Below, one piece after another: positions 35,156 through 48,500 of a DNA stretch of 64,000 nucleotides. Origin of the DNA: Saccoglossus kowalevskii (Eukaryota; Hemichordata; Enteropneusta; Harrimaniidae); the NCBI RefSeq assembly GCF_000003605.2, contig NW_003108093.1:128838-192837 (forward strand). The letters are read 5' to 3'. The position numbers and the translations under genes are program-made. The first letter of the stretch is position 1. The number at the start of each line of letters is the position of its first letter. Under the pieces are notes generated by a model that searched no databases, had not been told where the DNA came from, and saw only the letters and a list, made by a program, of their open reading frames with translations.

Positions 35156-37379
35156 CAACGCTAGGTTGTTCTTGGTTGCGTTTATGGTGATCACCATGAA
35201 CAACCCACTGAACACTTCTCATGTCGAGCGAGAGTAAATCAATAATAAAACGAAATACCGCCATTATTATTTCTATAATAATTGTGAAGTTTCATAATCA
35301 ATAAGGCTTTCTATTTTCAAAAAGATCTTGCTGTTGGCTGAATTTGTCAACGAAATTGCAATTTGCTTAAAATGGCCGAACTATAGTATCTCAAGAGTTG
35401 CGATGTCTTCTGTACTCAGTAAGAAGCGTTCCTCGTCACGTAATAAATACAGAACAGTGAATTAATTGGCCCCCAGTCTTGCTCTGCTAAATGTCAAATT
35501 CCGCATTGTCATGGTAACCGGTTTTTAGTAACTCGTATACAGTACATTAATTGCAAATAGATAATATCGATGATAAATATGCTTTATTTTGATAGTGGTA
35601 CTTAGTATTCTCGTTACTTCGTAACTCTCCAAAATAACTGGACGTTCCGGGCAATAGTCTTTTCATCATACAGGTAGTGAAAAATTACTAGCGTCCCCCC
35701 TCCCTATCGTTGTTGTGTATAGTTGGTATGTCTCTAGATCCAGCCTGAATATCAAATATGTACTCCTAAGTTGGTGTTATAATGTTGTCAGCAAATTACA
35801 AATCTCCGGGTGTTGTTGTCGCTTGCTGCCTATGATGTATATAATTAAGAGATCAATGGTTCATTGTCAAAGCTGTGCCATTTGAATTCATCAGTAGATC
35901 TCCGTCACATGGGTGGATATTTACGTTTGTTATTCTTATTTCTACACTGGATGTGCATGTTTGTGATGCATTTGAGCCTGAAATGGTTAGATTATATTAT
36001 CTATTTTGGCTTGCGATCATGTATTTAAAGTCGTAGTTTTCTTAGTATCATTTCGAATGGTGCAGATAAGGAACTTACTGACATTCCTTTCTTCTCTCAC
36101 TCGATCATTATAACGTCTGAATCGGCTATGGGTATCAGATAGGCGATCAGTTTTGTTTTGTTGTGTGTATTCCCATTCCGCACCGTACTCTTTGTACTTC
36201 CACCCCATTGCAAGATCATAGTATTACTGGCAATCGAATTTGCCAAAAGATAATGGAAACTGGGAATCGGTCCAACAATGGAGGTGCCGCTATAGAGCCT
36301 CGTCGGAACAAGTGCGTTGTGACTGGAGGGCGAACACTCATTTCCCTGCTTTGAGAATCTCTGCCGCCGTTGTCTTGAAAACTCCCTCTTAGTATTTTAG
36401 TACTAGTCTTACTAATATGATTAGCTGTCGATTTTATAAGGGGGGGGGGTGATAATGTAAAGGCTAAAAGCGGTGCGCGAAAACTTCCACCTCGCTCGTT
36501 TAGTGTGAAAACGCATAAAAAATTGATGCCGAGCGAAATGAAGAGGCTGAAAGCTTTTTTTTCCCTGAGACAAACCAGTCCCAGGGGGCGGGCGTCATAA
36601 AACACGTTGGCAAGCGTGTTGGGCTAAGTAGACGCTACTTATCCCTTTCTTATCTGTAGTCCACATACCATTTCACTCTCACCACCAGTCCGACTTGTAT
36701 AGCAAACGTCCAGTTTTGCCATCGAATGTCTGTTTTTTCTCGCATATAACCCGAAAATGGACAGATTATTTTTATTAGCCATCGTATACATTTTACGGCC
36801 ACTTTGACGCGTTCTGCTATTCAGGCGCGGTGTAATAAGTATTTTATGGATCATCCCCCACTCTATTTCAGTAAGAGGTTCCATTCTTGATATACTCCAT
36901 TCGCGTTTACTTTTCTCGGTAGTATTTCCCAATTATCAACACTGGGTATTTTTTATGATCGTTACATGGATCCTGAGTGCTTACTTAAAGATTATCAAGT
37001 CAAAAGCAGTTAAAGTCAGACCTGATTCGCCCATTAAGTCCAAGTCGACAGTTTTCATTTATTTATAAAAGACCATGACGGTTAATAGTGATTTGTTAGT
37101 GTTTCCGCAACATACCTAGCAATCATCTATGATCACACACTTGCTAATGATAATGACTGAAGACGTGTTATTTCTGACACGTCAAACTGCGTTGTTGCAC
37201 GCATGGACTTTCCATGTTCTACCCAAGTTTGTAACTGTTGCAGTGATGATTTTTTTTCCGTAGCTGCATGGTTGCTGTGGTAACAGTCCGACCTTTATTT
37301 AACTAACCGCGCCACATCACCGCAATGCGTCTTCTCCAGTCGTCTTGTAGATCTGAAAGGTCCTTTTATATCATATTTA

Positions 37380-37625
37380 ATTGTTTTATTTCCCATTGTC
37401 GGGGCTGTTTTTTTTGTGGCATTGAACCCTCCGCTAGGTAGCGGTATTATTATTCCTTAATCGGCTAATTATCGGAGCTGGTTCACAGGAGGCAAACACG
37501 GTAGTAGTAGAGGCGGTCCTTGGAGACCGTGGCGCGGACACATTAAAGGCGGCGATAATGTCGCTTGGGACGAAATAATAATCTACGATACGCTCTAAAC
37601 ATATCATTATCGTTGGGGCTCGTGT
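37380..37625. promoter_or_regulatory. candidate conserved non-coding element with SOX and homeodomain sites
   Basis: The block contains a SOX site CCATTGT (37393-37399), TTAATCGGC followed by TAATTA (37466-37471), CAAACAC of forkhead type near 37493, and GATAATG-type repeats to 37625. It has mixed base composition, no simple repeats and spaced AT/GC motifs, a texture often seen in developmental CNEs. It is a prediction from motif content only. Confidence 0.35.
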
Positions 37626-38090
37626 ATAATTGAAATAGTGTGCCGTTAATGTGTGTGCAAAGGAGGCAAATGGAACGAAAATTGGGTTACAACTAACTGT
37701 TTCAGTTTCACAGTGGGGTACACAGTGATCGGTGAAATAGATGCGATGATCTTATGTCACGTGACAGAGATTGTATCCACTACGTCGTGGTGACTAATTC
37801 ATTCTCTGTATCGTGTTTTCTTAAATAGCGATTTCTAGATTAGGTAATTTCCCTCTCAATGTTGTGGCTATCTTTCTGCCCAGCTTGGTACGAAGTAAAA
37901 ACAATTTATTTTATCTTAGACCGCAGATGGTAATACAAGTCAATAACTACCCCCTCCCTTTTCTGGCCGACTTCTTTGAAGCTATATTAGGGTTATAATT
38001 ACTAGATTTATGCATAGGGACAGAATATATGGCGGAATATTCATTTTTTCCATGTGTTCCGAGAGCAGACTCCGGAGTCTCCTTCAAGCA

Positions 38091-38098
38091 TGACGTCA
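38091..38098. promoter_or_regulatory. consensus CREB/ATF site TGACGTCA
   Basis: A perfect CRE lies in CATGACGTCATATTTTG, with a second half-like GATGACGTG 20 bp downstream. Confidence 0.4.
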
Positions 38099-38265
38099 TA
38101 TTTTGAAGCATGATGACGTGCTGGTTTCCTGGCATCTGCTCATCGACAGATGAATGGTATCATGTCTTCATTCGCTGGTATTGTTGTAAATTATCAAAGT
38201 CATTGACACTGGATGTAAGCTGCATTCACCGTGATGTCAATGCTAATGATTTCTTTTAGAGTTTT

Positions 38266-38406
38266 AAAGCGCGGTGGTCGTCGCGCAACTCGTGTTCGAT
38301 TTTCATGCAAATAAACAATGTATATAAACAATGTATTTTACACGCGTTGTATACGTCGCTATGAGTCCCATATCGAACAAGACGCGGCACGACGACTGCC
38401 GCCCTT
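38266..38406. mobile_element. 141-bp MITE-like element with about 35-bp inverted arms
   Basis: The left arm (38266-38300) reads AAAGCGCGGTGGTCGTCGCG then CAACTCGTGTTCGAT. The right arm (38372-38406) is its imperfect reverse complement, beginning ATCGAACAAGACGCGGCACG and ending ACGACTGCCGCCCTT. The 70-bp spacer holds two ATAAACAATGTAT copies. Outer flanks TTTTAA and TTAGTA are too short to prove a TTAA duplication. A related single arm is at 28018-28060, so this is a dispersed family and not a unique hairpin. Confidence 0.6.
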
Positions 38407-39045
38407 AGTATGAATTTAGACTGTTTTCGATGTGTACGCCGTTTGTCGTTCACTTGCCGTCACCATGATAGTACTAGTATATGGAGTCTCAAAGAAACGA
38501 AGACGACCTGCCAACAATGTTGCCCTCCCATCATGTACATTGATATACTATCCTAGTATCGTGCAAGACTGTTTAACCATCTAGCGTGATCTCTCTCACA
38601 TTACCGGACCCAGCAAGAGTAACCTGCACGATTTGTCAAATAAAAAGTATATTCCAGACCCTATCGTCACGATGGTTGTAACTGTTGTTTCCTTAGAATT
38701 AACCATTTAATGCACAAATCTCTGTGATTTGTGAGAAATCGCTAAGTTTTCGAAAAAATTTACACTTGCACATGATTACTGCATGCATGATTGAACATTG
38801 TGTGGAGGTGAGACATACTTTGAGTCTTATTTTTGGTGACTCCCGCTGTCGGCCTAACCAGTTCATTTAAAGGGCGACCTTTCACTCCAAGGGAGTGAAC
38901 CTTAGTGTCACTAATTGTTTATACCGCTAGTTTGTTTTCTTCTGTAATGTTAATCTGTTATGATTAGACATATTGTAAGTTGTCCGTTCCTCGTGCACGC
39001 ACTCAAGAAGGATCGCGCCTCAAGAGTCGGATTTGGTATTCGCGT

Positions 39046-39066
39046 AACCAATGTTCGCGCATGCGC
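39046..39066. promoter_or_regulatory. perfect NRF1 palindrome with adjacent CCAAT
   Basis: GCGCATGCGC at 39057-39066 is the exact NRF1 consensus, preceded by AACCAATGTTC. NRF1 sites of this quality are usually found at promoters. No transcript start or coding exon was recognised near it, so an unannotated non-coding transcript is one possibility. Confidence 0.35.
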
Positions 39067-40650
39067 TAGTAATACATTTTACTGAAACCATTTGCGGGGT
39101 TTAGTACACGCAATGTTCTGGTTGATGACGATTCACACAGTCATAGACTATAATTTATTCATGGTTTTGTAGTACACCATCAACTTAGGGGGTTAAGTTC
39201 GGGTTTACAACACGGCGAGACGTACTAAGATGAGCATATTTGTTACGTACTTGAACAAAATGTCACGTGACAAAACAGGCACCCCCCCCCCCAAGACACA
39301 CTTTTTTTTTGTAACAGCCGAATGGAAATTGCTTAGATATAAAAAAAAAAAAAAGTGACATGGAACTTTCATTTTCACACTTAATCATGTGTCTCGTTAG
39401 TTTTCCGTCTTTCCGGGTCCGTGATAATGCCCGTACATTAGATATTAGTGTGTATGATGTATTGAGATATATCAATATTTCGACAATAGGGGGGGGGGGA
39501 GTGTTATTAAAATGATTAATGGAATGATCGACATTACTGCCGGAATGACAAATTGTACTACAAGAAAAGGTAATTACCGTTGCCTCTGCGATCACTAAGA
39601 TTAATTGCAAATTGCTGTGTTTGTTTTCTGTTTTTTACCTCAAAATATCCCACAGAAGTCAGGGTTTCTGGCTTGTCTGGAGATTTGTTGAGCATCGTTT
39701 AGTCGTCTTTGTATAACTGGCTGTCGATTGAACAGTTTTAGTTTAGTTTATGGTAAATCAGTATACGGTAAACAACAAAATGTGAATCTTTGAACTATAT
39801 GTATATATATATTCGCTAATATGTACATTTGTGTAATAATATCATATAAATAAATGTTTTTATTTTATTAAGATTAACATTTGACTATGAATAATGTCAC
39901 AATACATTATTATATTTATTCATAGTATTAATCTTAGTACCAGTACTATTTTGAATTCCTTTCCACTTTTCTATGTAGTTATCGACACTCGATATGTTCT
40001 ATATGGTTCCACAAACCCCATTCACATGTGTCCAATTTATCACTTGCACCGTGGCGTAAAAAAGCAACAAACGTTGGTGCCCACATCCTGATAAGTTTGT
40101 ATACAGTGGCTTATCACCGTGCCACGTGTTCAACCAGCTGAACCAGCCCAGTTGATATCCGACTTTAGTTACCGTGATCACCCGATGTCATGTCACCTAA
40201 ATCATTCGCTACAGTTTTCTTACTAGTAGAGATTGGCTGCCTCGTCCTGCATAAATCATGTCGAGCTCCAATGTTTCATTTCTAGGTTTTGGATTGCTTG
40301 TAGTGTTCGCTACTAACGCTGAGTAACGATCCTATTAGGCAAACCCACTAAAGCATGGCCTACTACTATAATAGTACATGTGAGATAAATAAAAGTATTC
40401 TCCATACATAGCCCTAAGCAGTATCGCATCTCCAGCTGTCAATCTGTCGTACCACTCACATTTACGGCTTCTCTTATTTCTGTTGTGTGTATAACACCCC
40501 TCCTTCCCTAAGAAAAATCAGAGAATCCTCTTATTTTCAACCTGCTTGGTTTATTGTGGTTTATAAGCTTTAATCAAACGTCACTTGTGTTTTATTTATA
40601 GTAAAAAATAGTAACTACTGCGTACGTTGTGAAAATTTGTATTTGATACT

Positions 40651-40695
40651 GGTTTGGTTTGGTATGGTATGGTATGGTATGGTATGGTATGGTAT
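40651..40695. repeat. (GGTAT)n microsatellite
   Basis: Seven perfect GGTAT units (40661-40695) follow two GGTTT units. It is a simple repeat with no other signal. Confidence 0.98.
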
Positions 40696-41752
40696 CTCAG
40701 GTAGTGCACCTGGGGTTCTTTGCGCGTAAATTTAGATACGTTATCATCGTTATTCCACTGATCGGCTACGCAGCAATAATAACGCCGAACTGATAAGCCA
40801 ATCAGAAACGATATTTAGTCACGTGATTTCAAACTCTCTCCACATAGCCAGCTGTGCTGACTCTACGTAGTGTATGCAAAGTCTCGGTCTGTGCTTACGT
40901 ACACTCGCCAGTATTTGGGTCGCGGTATTGACATCGTTGGCGATGCACCACTCATTTTCACAAGAAACATGTATTGTATGTGCCATTTTCTTTGTTTAAT
41001 TGTAGTATATTTCATGTTGCACGATGAGGAAAATGAAATAAAAATATTGGGGCACTGTACTCAGTAACTATGTGTGTACAAAATGAAAATAGCGTGTATT
41101 GTCTGTTTTAGGTAATTTTGTCATTAATTCCTATTGCAAGAATGTCTCAATTTTGTTCTCTGTGACATATGATGGAAAAATGATATGTAGTTTCTTACAG
41201 GGTGTGGAATTTTAGTGAGTTTTCAATGACGAAATGTGTTTTCTTTGTAGTCTTCTTTGAACATATACTATTTGACACTTTTCTCAAAAACCGATTGACA
41301 GTGAGCAACAAAACTTGACTAATATTGAAACGTTTAACTATTGATAAATTTTGGCACGAAATACTGTCACTGTTATATGCACACATGTTAAAAACGCATG
41401 TTTAGCATTCTTTTTATTAAGTAAGTCTCTTGCTATTAATTGTGTATCGTATTCGTCCTTATTTCCCGATAGTTGGGGGCAATTATATTTACAGTATCCG
41501 GGATAATACGTTTTTGGACACCGAACACCTCCGTAATTCAAACAAGCCAATTATCTGCCGCAATGACGCATTGGCCTGACAATACCTTACTGACGCCATG
41601 TGGAGGAAACATGGCACAAACAACCAAGTCCATCGCGACAGGACAGACACAGGTGGAGTGAATCACCTCCAAAGTGTAATACGCGGTTGTTGTATTATGA
41701 TAAATTGCATCACTTAAAATGATCCACTTTCCAATTAAACAACCTGTCTCCG

Positions 41753-41960
41753 CCCTCAAGCTGCACGCACTGTACCGGCCCTCAAACTGCACGCACTGTA
41801 CCGGCCCTCAAGCTGCACGCACTGTACCGGCCCTCAAACTGCACGCACTGTTCCGGCCCTCAAACTGCACGCCCTGTACCGGCCCTCTAGCTACACGCCC
41901 TGTACCGGCCCTCAAACTGCACGCCCTGTACCGGCCCTCGAGCTGCACGCCATGTACCGA
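41753..41960. repeat. 26-bp minisatellite, eight copies
   Basis: CCCTCAAGCTGCACGCACTG plus TACCGG recurs every 26 bp from 41753. Later copies carry GCCC for GCAC and T for A at a few sites. The unit is CpG-rich. Since 26 is not a multiple of three, the open frame crossing it cycles through all frames of the unit and is not a gene. Confidence 0.97.
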
Positions 41961-42703
41961 CTCAGTGTGCAGATTTTTCCGGCTTACAAACCCAAATAAC
42001 AGATGTTCTCAGAAGTACATCAAAACGATTTCGCCCATGCTTTTCAACTCGTTCTGAATATTTTTTTTTTTTAATTTCACCGGACCAAACTGATCGATAA
42101 TAAAACTAAACGCTTATTGAAACCCATCCATGCGTAACAGTTTAGCTATGATGTATCTGTTTTTTGTTGAAATTTTTTAATATGTATTACAAATTTATAT
42201 CATTCAACATTATTTTCGTATTGTGTATAGATATGTAAATGAGAGAGCTGATGGGGTGCAGTAGATGATGTGGGGCATGGAATCAGAGTCAGGGGGTTTG
42301 AAAACGCCAGGCCCACTGTGACACTTGTATTGCCGTTTGGCGATTAATGCGTCTCTCAGCTGATAAGTCCGATTACGTAACGTTTCAGTTATCACGTGAC
42401 ATTTCTTTTCATATATAAAATATCATGACGTCCTTGCTATACTACGATTATTAAATTGAAATTTGTGTCTGTTGTAAAATTGCTTTTTTTTTTCATGGGT
42501 GAATTTCCTTGATGAGTTGCGTTGCATATTTTACTCTGTCGGCTTGGTGCAGATACTGACTATGGCACGCCGTGTGTCTTAGAGACGTGTCCGTCAAATC
42601 TCTGACAGAGGGAAACGGTACAGCCTTTGAGATGCACCCGTGCATGGTGTGGCCAATGAAAGGACCGTTTTTCACAGCAACCGCGGTCCGTCTTGGTAGG
42701 CAA

Positions 42704-42719
42704 CAACAATAATGCAAAC
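42704..42719. promoter_or_regulatory. adjacent SOX and POU motifs
   Basis: ACAACAATAATGCAAACC places a SOX core (AACAAT, 42705-42710) directly beside an octamer half (ATGCAAAC, 42712-42719). SOX-POU pairs are typical of neural enhancers. The SOX half is inverted relative to the classical composite, so the evidence is suggestive only. Confidence 0.3.
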
Positions 42720-43310
42720 CGACGGTGATTGATCGGGAAACGAATGTGTTAAGGGACATAGAGTGAGTTTATATTTCTCCCTTTTAATGCCGTATTTAAA
42801 GTAATTCTATTGCCATCGTTTTTGACAAGCCCCACCAAGCAACAATACATATATCATGTGCCGAGACCGTATTGTGAGTAAACAGTCGCTTGGAGTGTAT
42901 CATATAGACGTTGCCATAGATCCATACGGTTCTGCCTGCATTATTAATCAACTTTTGACTGAGATGGAATTTTGTTTTCAAATATGCAATACGGATATAT
43001 CATAATTGGTTGAATAAATATCCCTTCTGTACTAATGTATGGTTTTGTTGCGCTATTGTGTACTGACATTTTGATGTATTGGTTGTTGTCTTTAGTTCGG
43101 TCGAGGAGAAGGCCATCGCTTGTAAGTGAGTTATGTGAAACTCCAGCTTGTTCACGTTTTACCCCTTTGGGGCAGATGATAGCATGTCGTAGTTTGATGT
43201 GTTTTTTTTTTCTCTCACGACGTACCAATTTAAACTTATCTATGTGGTTACGGTGTATTTTCACTGAGGCGTTGCATAGAGCGCACTATTCCAACCTGGA
43301 GCCCCTACCC

Positions 43311-43470
43311 AATTCTACCCTATCCTGCCCAATTCTACCCTACCCTACCCAATTCTACCCTATCCTGCCCAATTCTACCCTACCCTACCCAATTCTACCC
43401 TATCCTACCCAATTCTACCCTACCCTACCCAATTCCACCCTATCCTACCCAATTCTACCATACTATACCC
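43311..43470. repeat. 20-bp minisatellite, eight copies in 40-bp dimers
   Basis: AATTCTACCCTATCCTGCCC and AATTCTACCCTACCCTACCC alternate from 43311 to 43470. The higher-order unit is thus 40 bp, implying expansion by dimers. The last copy is degenerate. Confidence 0.97.
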
Positions 43471-45564
43471 TTGCACTGAACTTGAAGTGAAGTCGGGGTC
43501 AGTCATATCATTTCCCCGGAAACATAAATATGTTAAGTACTCTAACTAAACATTCGGGGTCAGATATAACCCCAATGATAAAAAATCTTTCTAAAAATAC
43601 CGGAAATATGATATGACGAAAACCATCCTCGGGCATTACGAAAGAAAAGTTGGCAACGCTTCCAGACTTGTATTCCGCTGAACGTAACAAGCCAAGTTTC
43701 TGTATAGATTCGGATTCTAGTTGAAAATTTGAATCTTCTTATTGAAGCCGATATATATATATATACATAGCATCGGACACAGCCCCCCAACAAGGGTGGG
43801 ACTGTGCATCGGATTATTTGCTGACTAAATACGTCAACTAGACGACTGTCCGTCAATCAACAAAAATAATTACCTGTAAAATATGATATGAAATTTACAA
43901 AATAATTATATGTTTTACATTATAAATGAGGTCATTTGGCAAATAAAGTGCATCAGTAGTCACATACCACACAGCCTCCATCGTCATTTTTGTCCACTCG
44001 CATATCTCTCCAAAATTCATTAGGATTGTCAACAAGCAAGCCTTGTTACGCATAAATTATCCCTATCGAATTCGTTGAGATTTATTGACAAAAGTGGATG
44101 AATGCCCGTAGAATACGGTCGCGTCGAGAAGGTCTGAACGAGAGTTTTATACAAGACGGCTGCCGTGCGGTGCGAGGAAACATGTCGTCATTATAGTGAT
44201 GTTTTCTACAATTCTGAGAACAATGCAAGTTAAACAGTTCAGTAAAATTTGGTTATATACGCATGTTCAATATGCTAGCCATATTCGGTAACGTCAGTTG
44301 TTTATATCTTGTTTCCAATCCAGACGCCCATCGTGTTCGTATTGGTCTATGATGCACGTGAACCCCCCCCCCCGCTCCAAAATCCCAAAATAAAATGCAA
44401 ACTAAATCATTTCACATCTAAGCTGTTTCTCTTGTTGAAAATCAAACACGGCCCTGTAAGTATAAACCAATATTTTTCCAAAACATATATTAGATTTTTT
44501 TTGTAATATGAAATATACTATATAGTTTATTCCCGTGTGTTCATCTGGGCATGTTACGTTGAGGCAATTATATTTATGCAAACGAGGGGATCGTCCGGTA
44601 TCATTATGATGTCAGTGACGAGTGGATTGGTCGTTGTATGGTAAAATTTGCCAAAACCTGGGCCATTCACATAGAATTTATTACCTATTTTAAACTTGAA
44701 CATGCTTTCACCGGCTGTGTGGAATTTCTTCAAAATCCTGTGTCGCGGACTTTGTATACATCGTCGAGTATCCGTAATTAGCTCCATTTTATGCCGATAG
44801 CGACAATGGTAACCATGACGCCACCGCGACCAAGGCATATCTACAGTCTCGAATCATCATATTAGTATCTGTTAATATGCAACTGATGGTTGCACCAACC
44901 GCGAGTTCCAATTCTTCAGCAAATATGAAGGTCGCAGTCTTCGCCTCATGTTAGCACTGTTACCAAACTTTTCTCCCTGGTGAAATTGCAGTTCAATTCA
45001 GTATGTTCAATTGATTGTTCGTAAATTGTCTGAAAAAATGCTCTTTGAGCGAAATGTACTTCTGATATCCTCCCTCAATTCTCGCTTTACATCACTACTT
45101 CAATACAGTAACATGTGTGATGTTAGTTTGTGTACTTGTGTCTCATTTATTGACCTAACTACTGTGACGTCGCGTTGTAAAAGCCAGTTGGTAGAAAAAA
45201 ACGACCTGTTTATATAGAGCTCCGAATAAGCGTAAATAATGAGCATTATAGTTTCTTTTCGTTTCCATTTTATCGTTTTCATTCTCTCTATCGATATGTT
45301 ATCCCTGGCTTATTCCATCGTTGGTTTCCGACATGATGTATATATGTGATATATTTTTTCCATTGTGGTTAACATACGCGTGGCTGAACTAATCTCTCCG
45401 CTGCCTACACGTACAGGAAGCGATATCTCAGATTTTCCATACTCCTATCCCCCGTTGGATAGCCAATCTAGCAAGCGTAAACCTGACAGAAAATACACTG
45501 GTTTTCGTGCCAGTATCAATGAAATCTGCCAATGTAACTGTAAAAATAAACATGTGAGTTTTAT

Positions 45565-45596
45565 CATGGAAGGTACTAACGTTAGTACCTTCCATG
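45565..45596. repeat. perfect 32-bp palindrome with no loop
   Basis: CATGGAAGGTACTAAC is followed directly by its exact reverse complement GTTAGTACCTTCCATG. There is no spacer and no mismatch over 16 bp per arm, and symmetry stops abruptly on both sides. It begins and ends with the palindromic CATG. Both strands therefore encode the same short peptide MEGTNVSTFH, which explains matching open frames on the two strands. Confidence 0.97.
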
Positions 45597-48500
45597 GTTT
45601 TATGTTGGTATACCGAGTACCCGCCCTCCAGTTCGTTGTAAACTCCCAATTTCCATTACACAGTACATTGCTTAAGTGGGCTAATTTACGCAATGAATTC
45701 CATCTTGTACGGGTTGATGGTGAAAATATGGCAACAGACTGAGACGTTCATTGATAGCCCTAATTCGTGATTTTGTTTGTATGTACTATTAAAAAAGAAA
45801 GGAGTGACCGCTCCGGTGTTTATGCCCGACAGTGTACTCGTATAAATATTCTAACGGTGAAACCTCACACGAAATTATCTTCATTGTGTTTTGCATTGTT
45901 CAAAAAACTAAACACCCATTCGTTATGTTTGTCTTGCTTTCCCAGTGGAGTCTACGTTGTTGTATGTGGTTTAGATGCATTACTTGCAGGTAACGTTATA
46001 TGGCGTGAAAAACACGCAGTGTGTAAATGCGAAACGTTGTTCATATATCATGATGTCTCGATGCAATAGTATGTGGTTCAGCACTACCATGCATACGACC
46101 GTCAATTTATTGTGAAAAAATACTGCTCATTGCCATTTCCATGGAAACTTGCAACGAGGAGTTTACAACGTTTGCTACATAGGAGAAATTCCTATTTTTT
46201 AAACGTTAGCGGACTAAAAAAATAAGGGGCGATTGTTGGACAAATTCTGATGTATATGTTGCCACATTCCCGTCGATCTGGCCAACAATCGTGCGACTCC
46301 TACTTCGATGAGATATTAGTGTTCTTAGTGTCACAACCACATTTAAAGTGTTCTAGATTGTTCCCCAAACCATATTTTATCGTCTTTATGTACGTACCAA
46401 ACGTGGTTCATTGTATGATTCAGGTGTATATGGTGTCAAGACAAACACACGTCGTGCATGGAATTACATTACGGCATATTTACTGAATCGATCTGTATGT
46501 AGGTCTACTTCACGCACATCACCATACTATGGCCGTCACATCAACACTGCGGCACATCCAATCCTTCGTTCACGAGAACAGTTTCTCCGCATCCTGTGGG
46601 GGTTTGTTTCGTAAAACATCACCAGCCTCCACTGAATGTAGAACGAGCACCATTTCTTCTGCTGCACTGGGCAATACACCACCGAATTATCTGAATCGTT
46701 GCGTGTCGGTTATCAGGTGTATATACCGCTACTATAAGTATCGCGACTGTTCGTCATACACACCACAAATAAGGAGATGATGTTGTCTTTTGATACCTCA
46801 GCTATTTGCTGCGTGTAACTAGCAATAAAATAAGTATACTATATACAATTATACCATACTATCATACGTAGGTTGAAACAAACAATAAATACACATATCG
46901 CACCGTAGTATACATTTTTATGAGCCCTGAAATAATTATTAAGAATCCAGTCTGTAATCCCATATTCGTCTATGTGTACTAGTGGAACTAAACTGCGCTC
47001 GTGATATTATTTTTATTTTAAGTTGCGTCCTGTACTCAAAATAAAACGGATGCTTGGTTCTGAGTGAAAGCCGTACGCGGGGTCGTTTGGGATTCTTGCA
47101 ACTTTTCTTTTAAGAGACGTTTTAACAAGACGAGCGTGAAATTATTTTGAGTGCATAATCCTTTGAAATAGCACTCTGTTTTATAGTAAGTAATGGCACC
47201 TTGATCTCCTGGATTATTGCCGAGAATGAGGTGCACTGCCTGCCGGTGTAAATCAGATGGCCAACCTACTTACGACACGCGCGCACCTGCATTGCCCGTT
47301 TCACCTTTGACTGACGCCATGATGCGATATCGAGTCATCGTGACGATGATAATAATAATCATGATAATAATACGCTTGACTGTATTTTCAAATTATTACC
47401 TTTGGGAGAAATACGATGCAGTATATGACGACAACCATCGTACATATACTATTCTTCGTAATCCCAGAATATTAAGCGTGTTACCGACATGGGTCGATGA
47501 GTTTTTCTAATGGTGACTGTGTAAGCTAGATGTCGATATTACGCCTCAAATTCCCAAATGCACATAGTTGGAATATCATTTTTCTTTATTTCAATAATTG
47601 AATCCTTATCTTCAAAATCAACAACTGTGACAATAGCGATATCTTAAGGAACAATATGTTTTCAGGATCCAGTCACATGCCCATTGGCATTTTATTCCAA
47701 GTAGCTTTTTTAAATGTTAATGTTTTATGAATTACGATCGCATATTGTCTAATTTATAATGATACTATAAGGAATGTCTGCTCAATTCCCTCAGCGTGTC
47801 TGTGTTTCCAAAGATTCCCCATACGAACAATGTGTGTCTGTCTTTGTTCGGCAAGTGAAGCATAACGTTCCCTCAACACCTGCATGGGCAGCCCGTCACA
47901 TTTCGGTTGTCTGTTTTGCTGGAAAAATAATGTAGCTTTTTTTAATTACTAGTATATGAACAATCCCTGAAGTGTATGGTAATGAGAATTGCATCATCGC
48001 TAATTAAACCACCCATCCGAGTTTCATATTGTGGTTCGCGGCTGAGTGTTTTCTGGGACAAATTTCACCTCTCATCCTGCTGCCAAACTCTTGTATACGT
48101 TTTGAACGGCGGGGAATGTCATGTGAAACCAGCACTGTGATAGACACGATGTTGTATTTTACACGTTGGTTAGGGCCTCTCGAGAATATCGCCGCGATTC
48201 ACAGTTCTTAACTGCCATGCCTGCCTCAGTCCCGCCAATTTGGTCGGAACATCATTGACATTCCCCCGCAGCAAACGCGCACGTAAAACAAGGTGTTCTT
48301 TCTGGGTGTCGTTTCTTATTGTACAACGGAAAATCCGCGAAAAGGACGAATATATCAATTTTGTTTACTCTTTTTAGTCTCACGAAGAGACAAAGTTTGG
48401 TCTTTAAACTGGTCATGGTCATGGTGAAGATACGTGTATTGAGACTAGGGCATTTATAGGTGATAGACATGTGAAACGAGACGTGGAAGATCTGTTTTGA

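Noticed and set aside
34082-35237. Three overlapping + strand open frames of 280-360 codons rich in His, Thr and Pro
   Set aside because: They all derive from the C/A-rich minisatellite, which cannot easily form stop codons. There is no start context, domain or splice support.
45365-45742. 125-codon + strand frame and matching frames on the - strand
   Set aside because: The shared peptide MEGTNVSTFH is explained by the perfect palindrome. The rest has no domain, and the codon use looks random.
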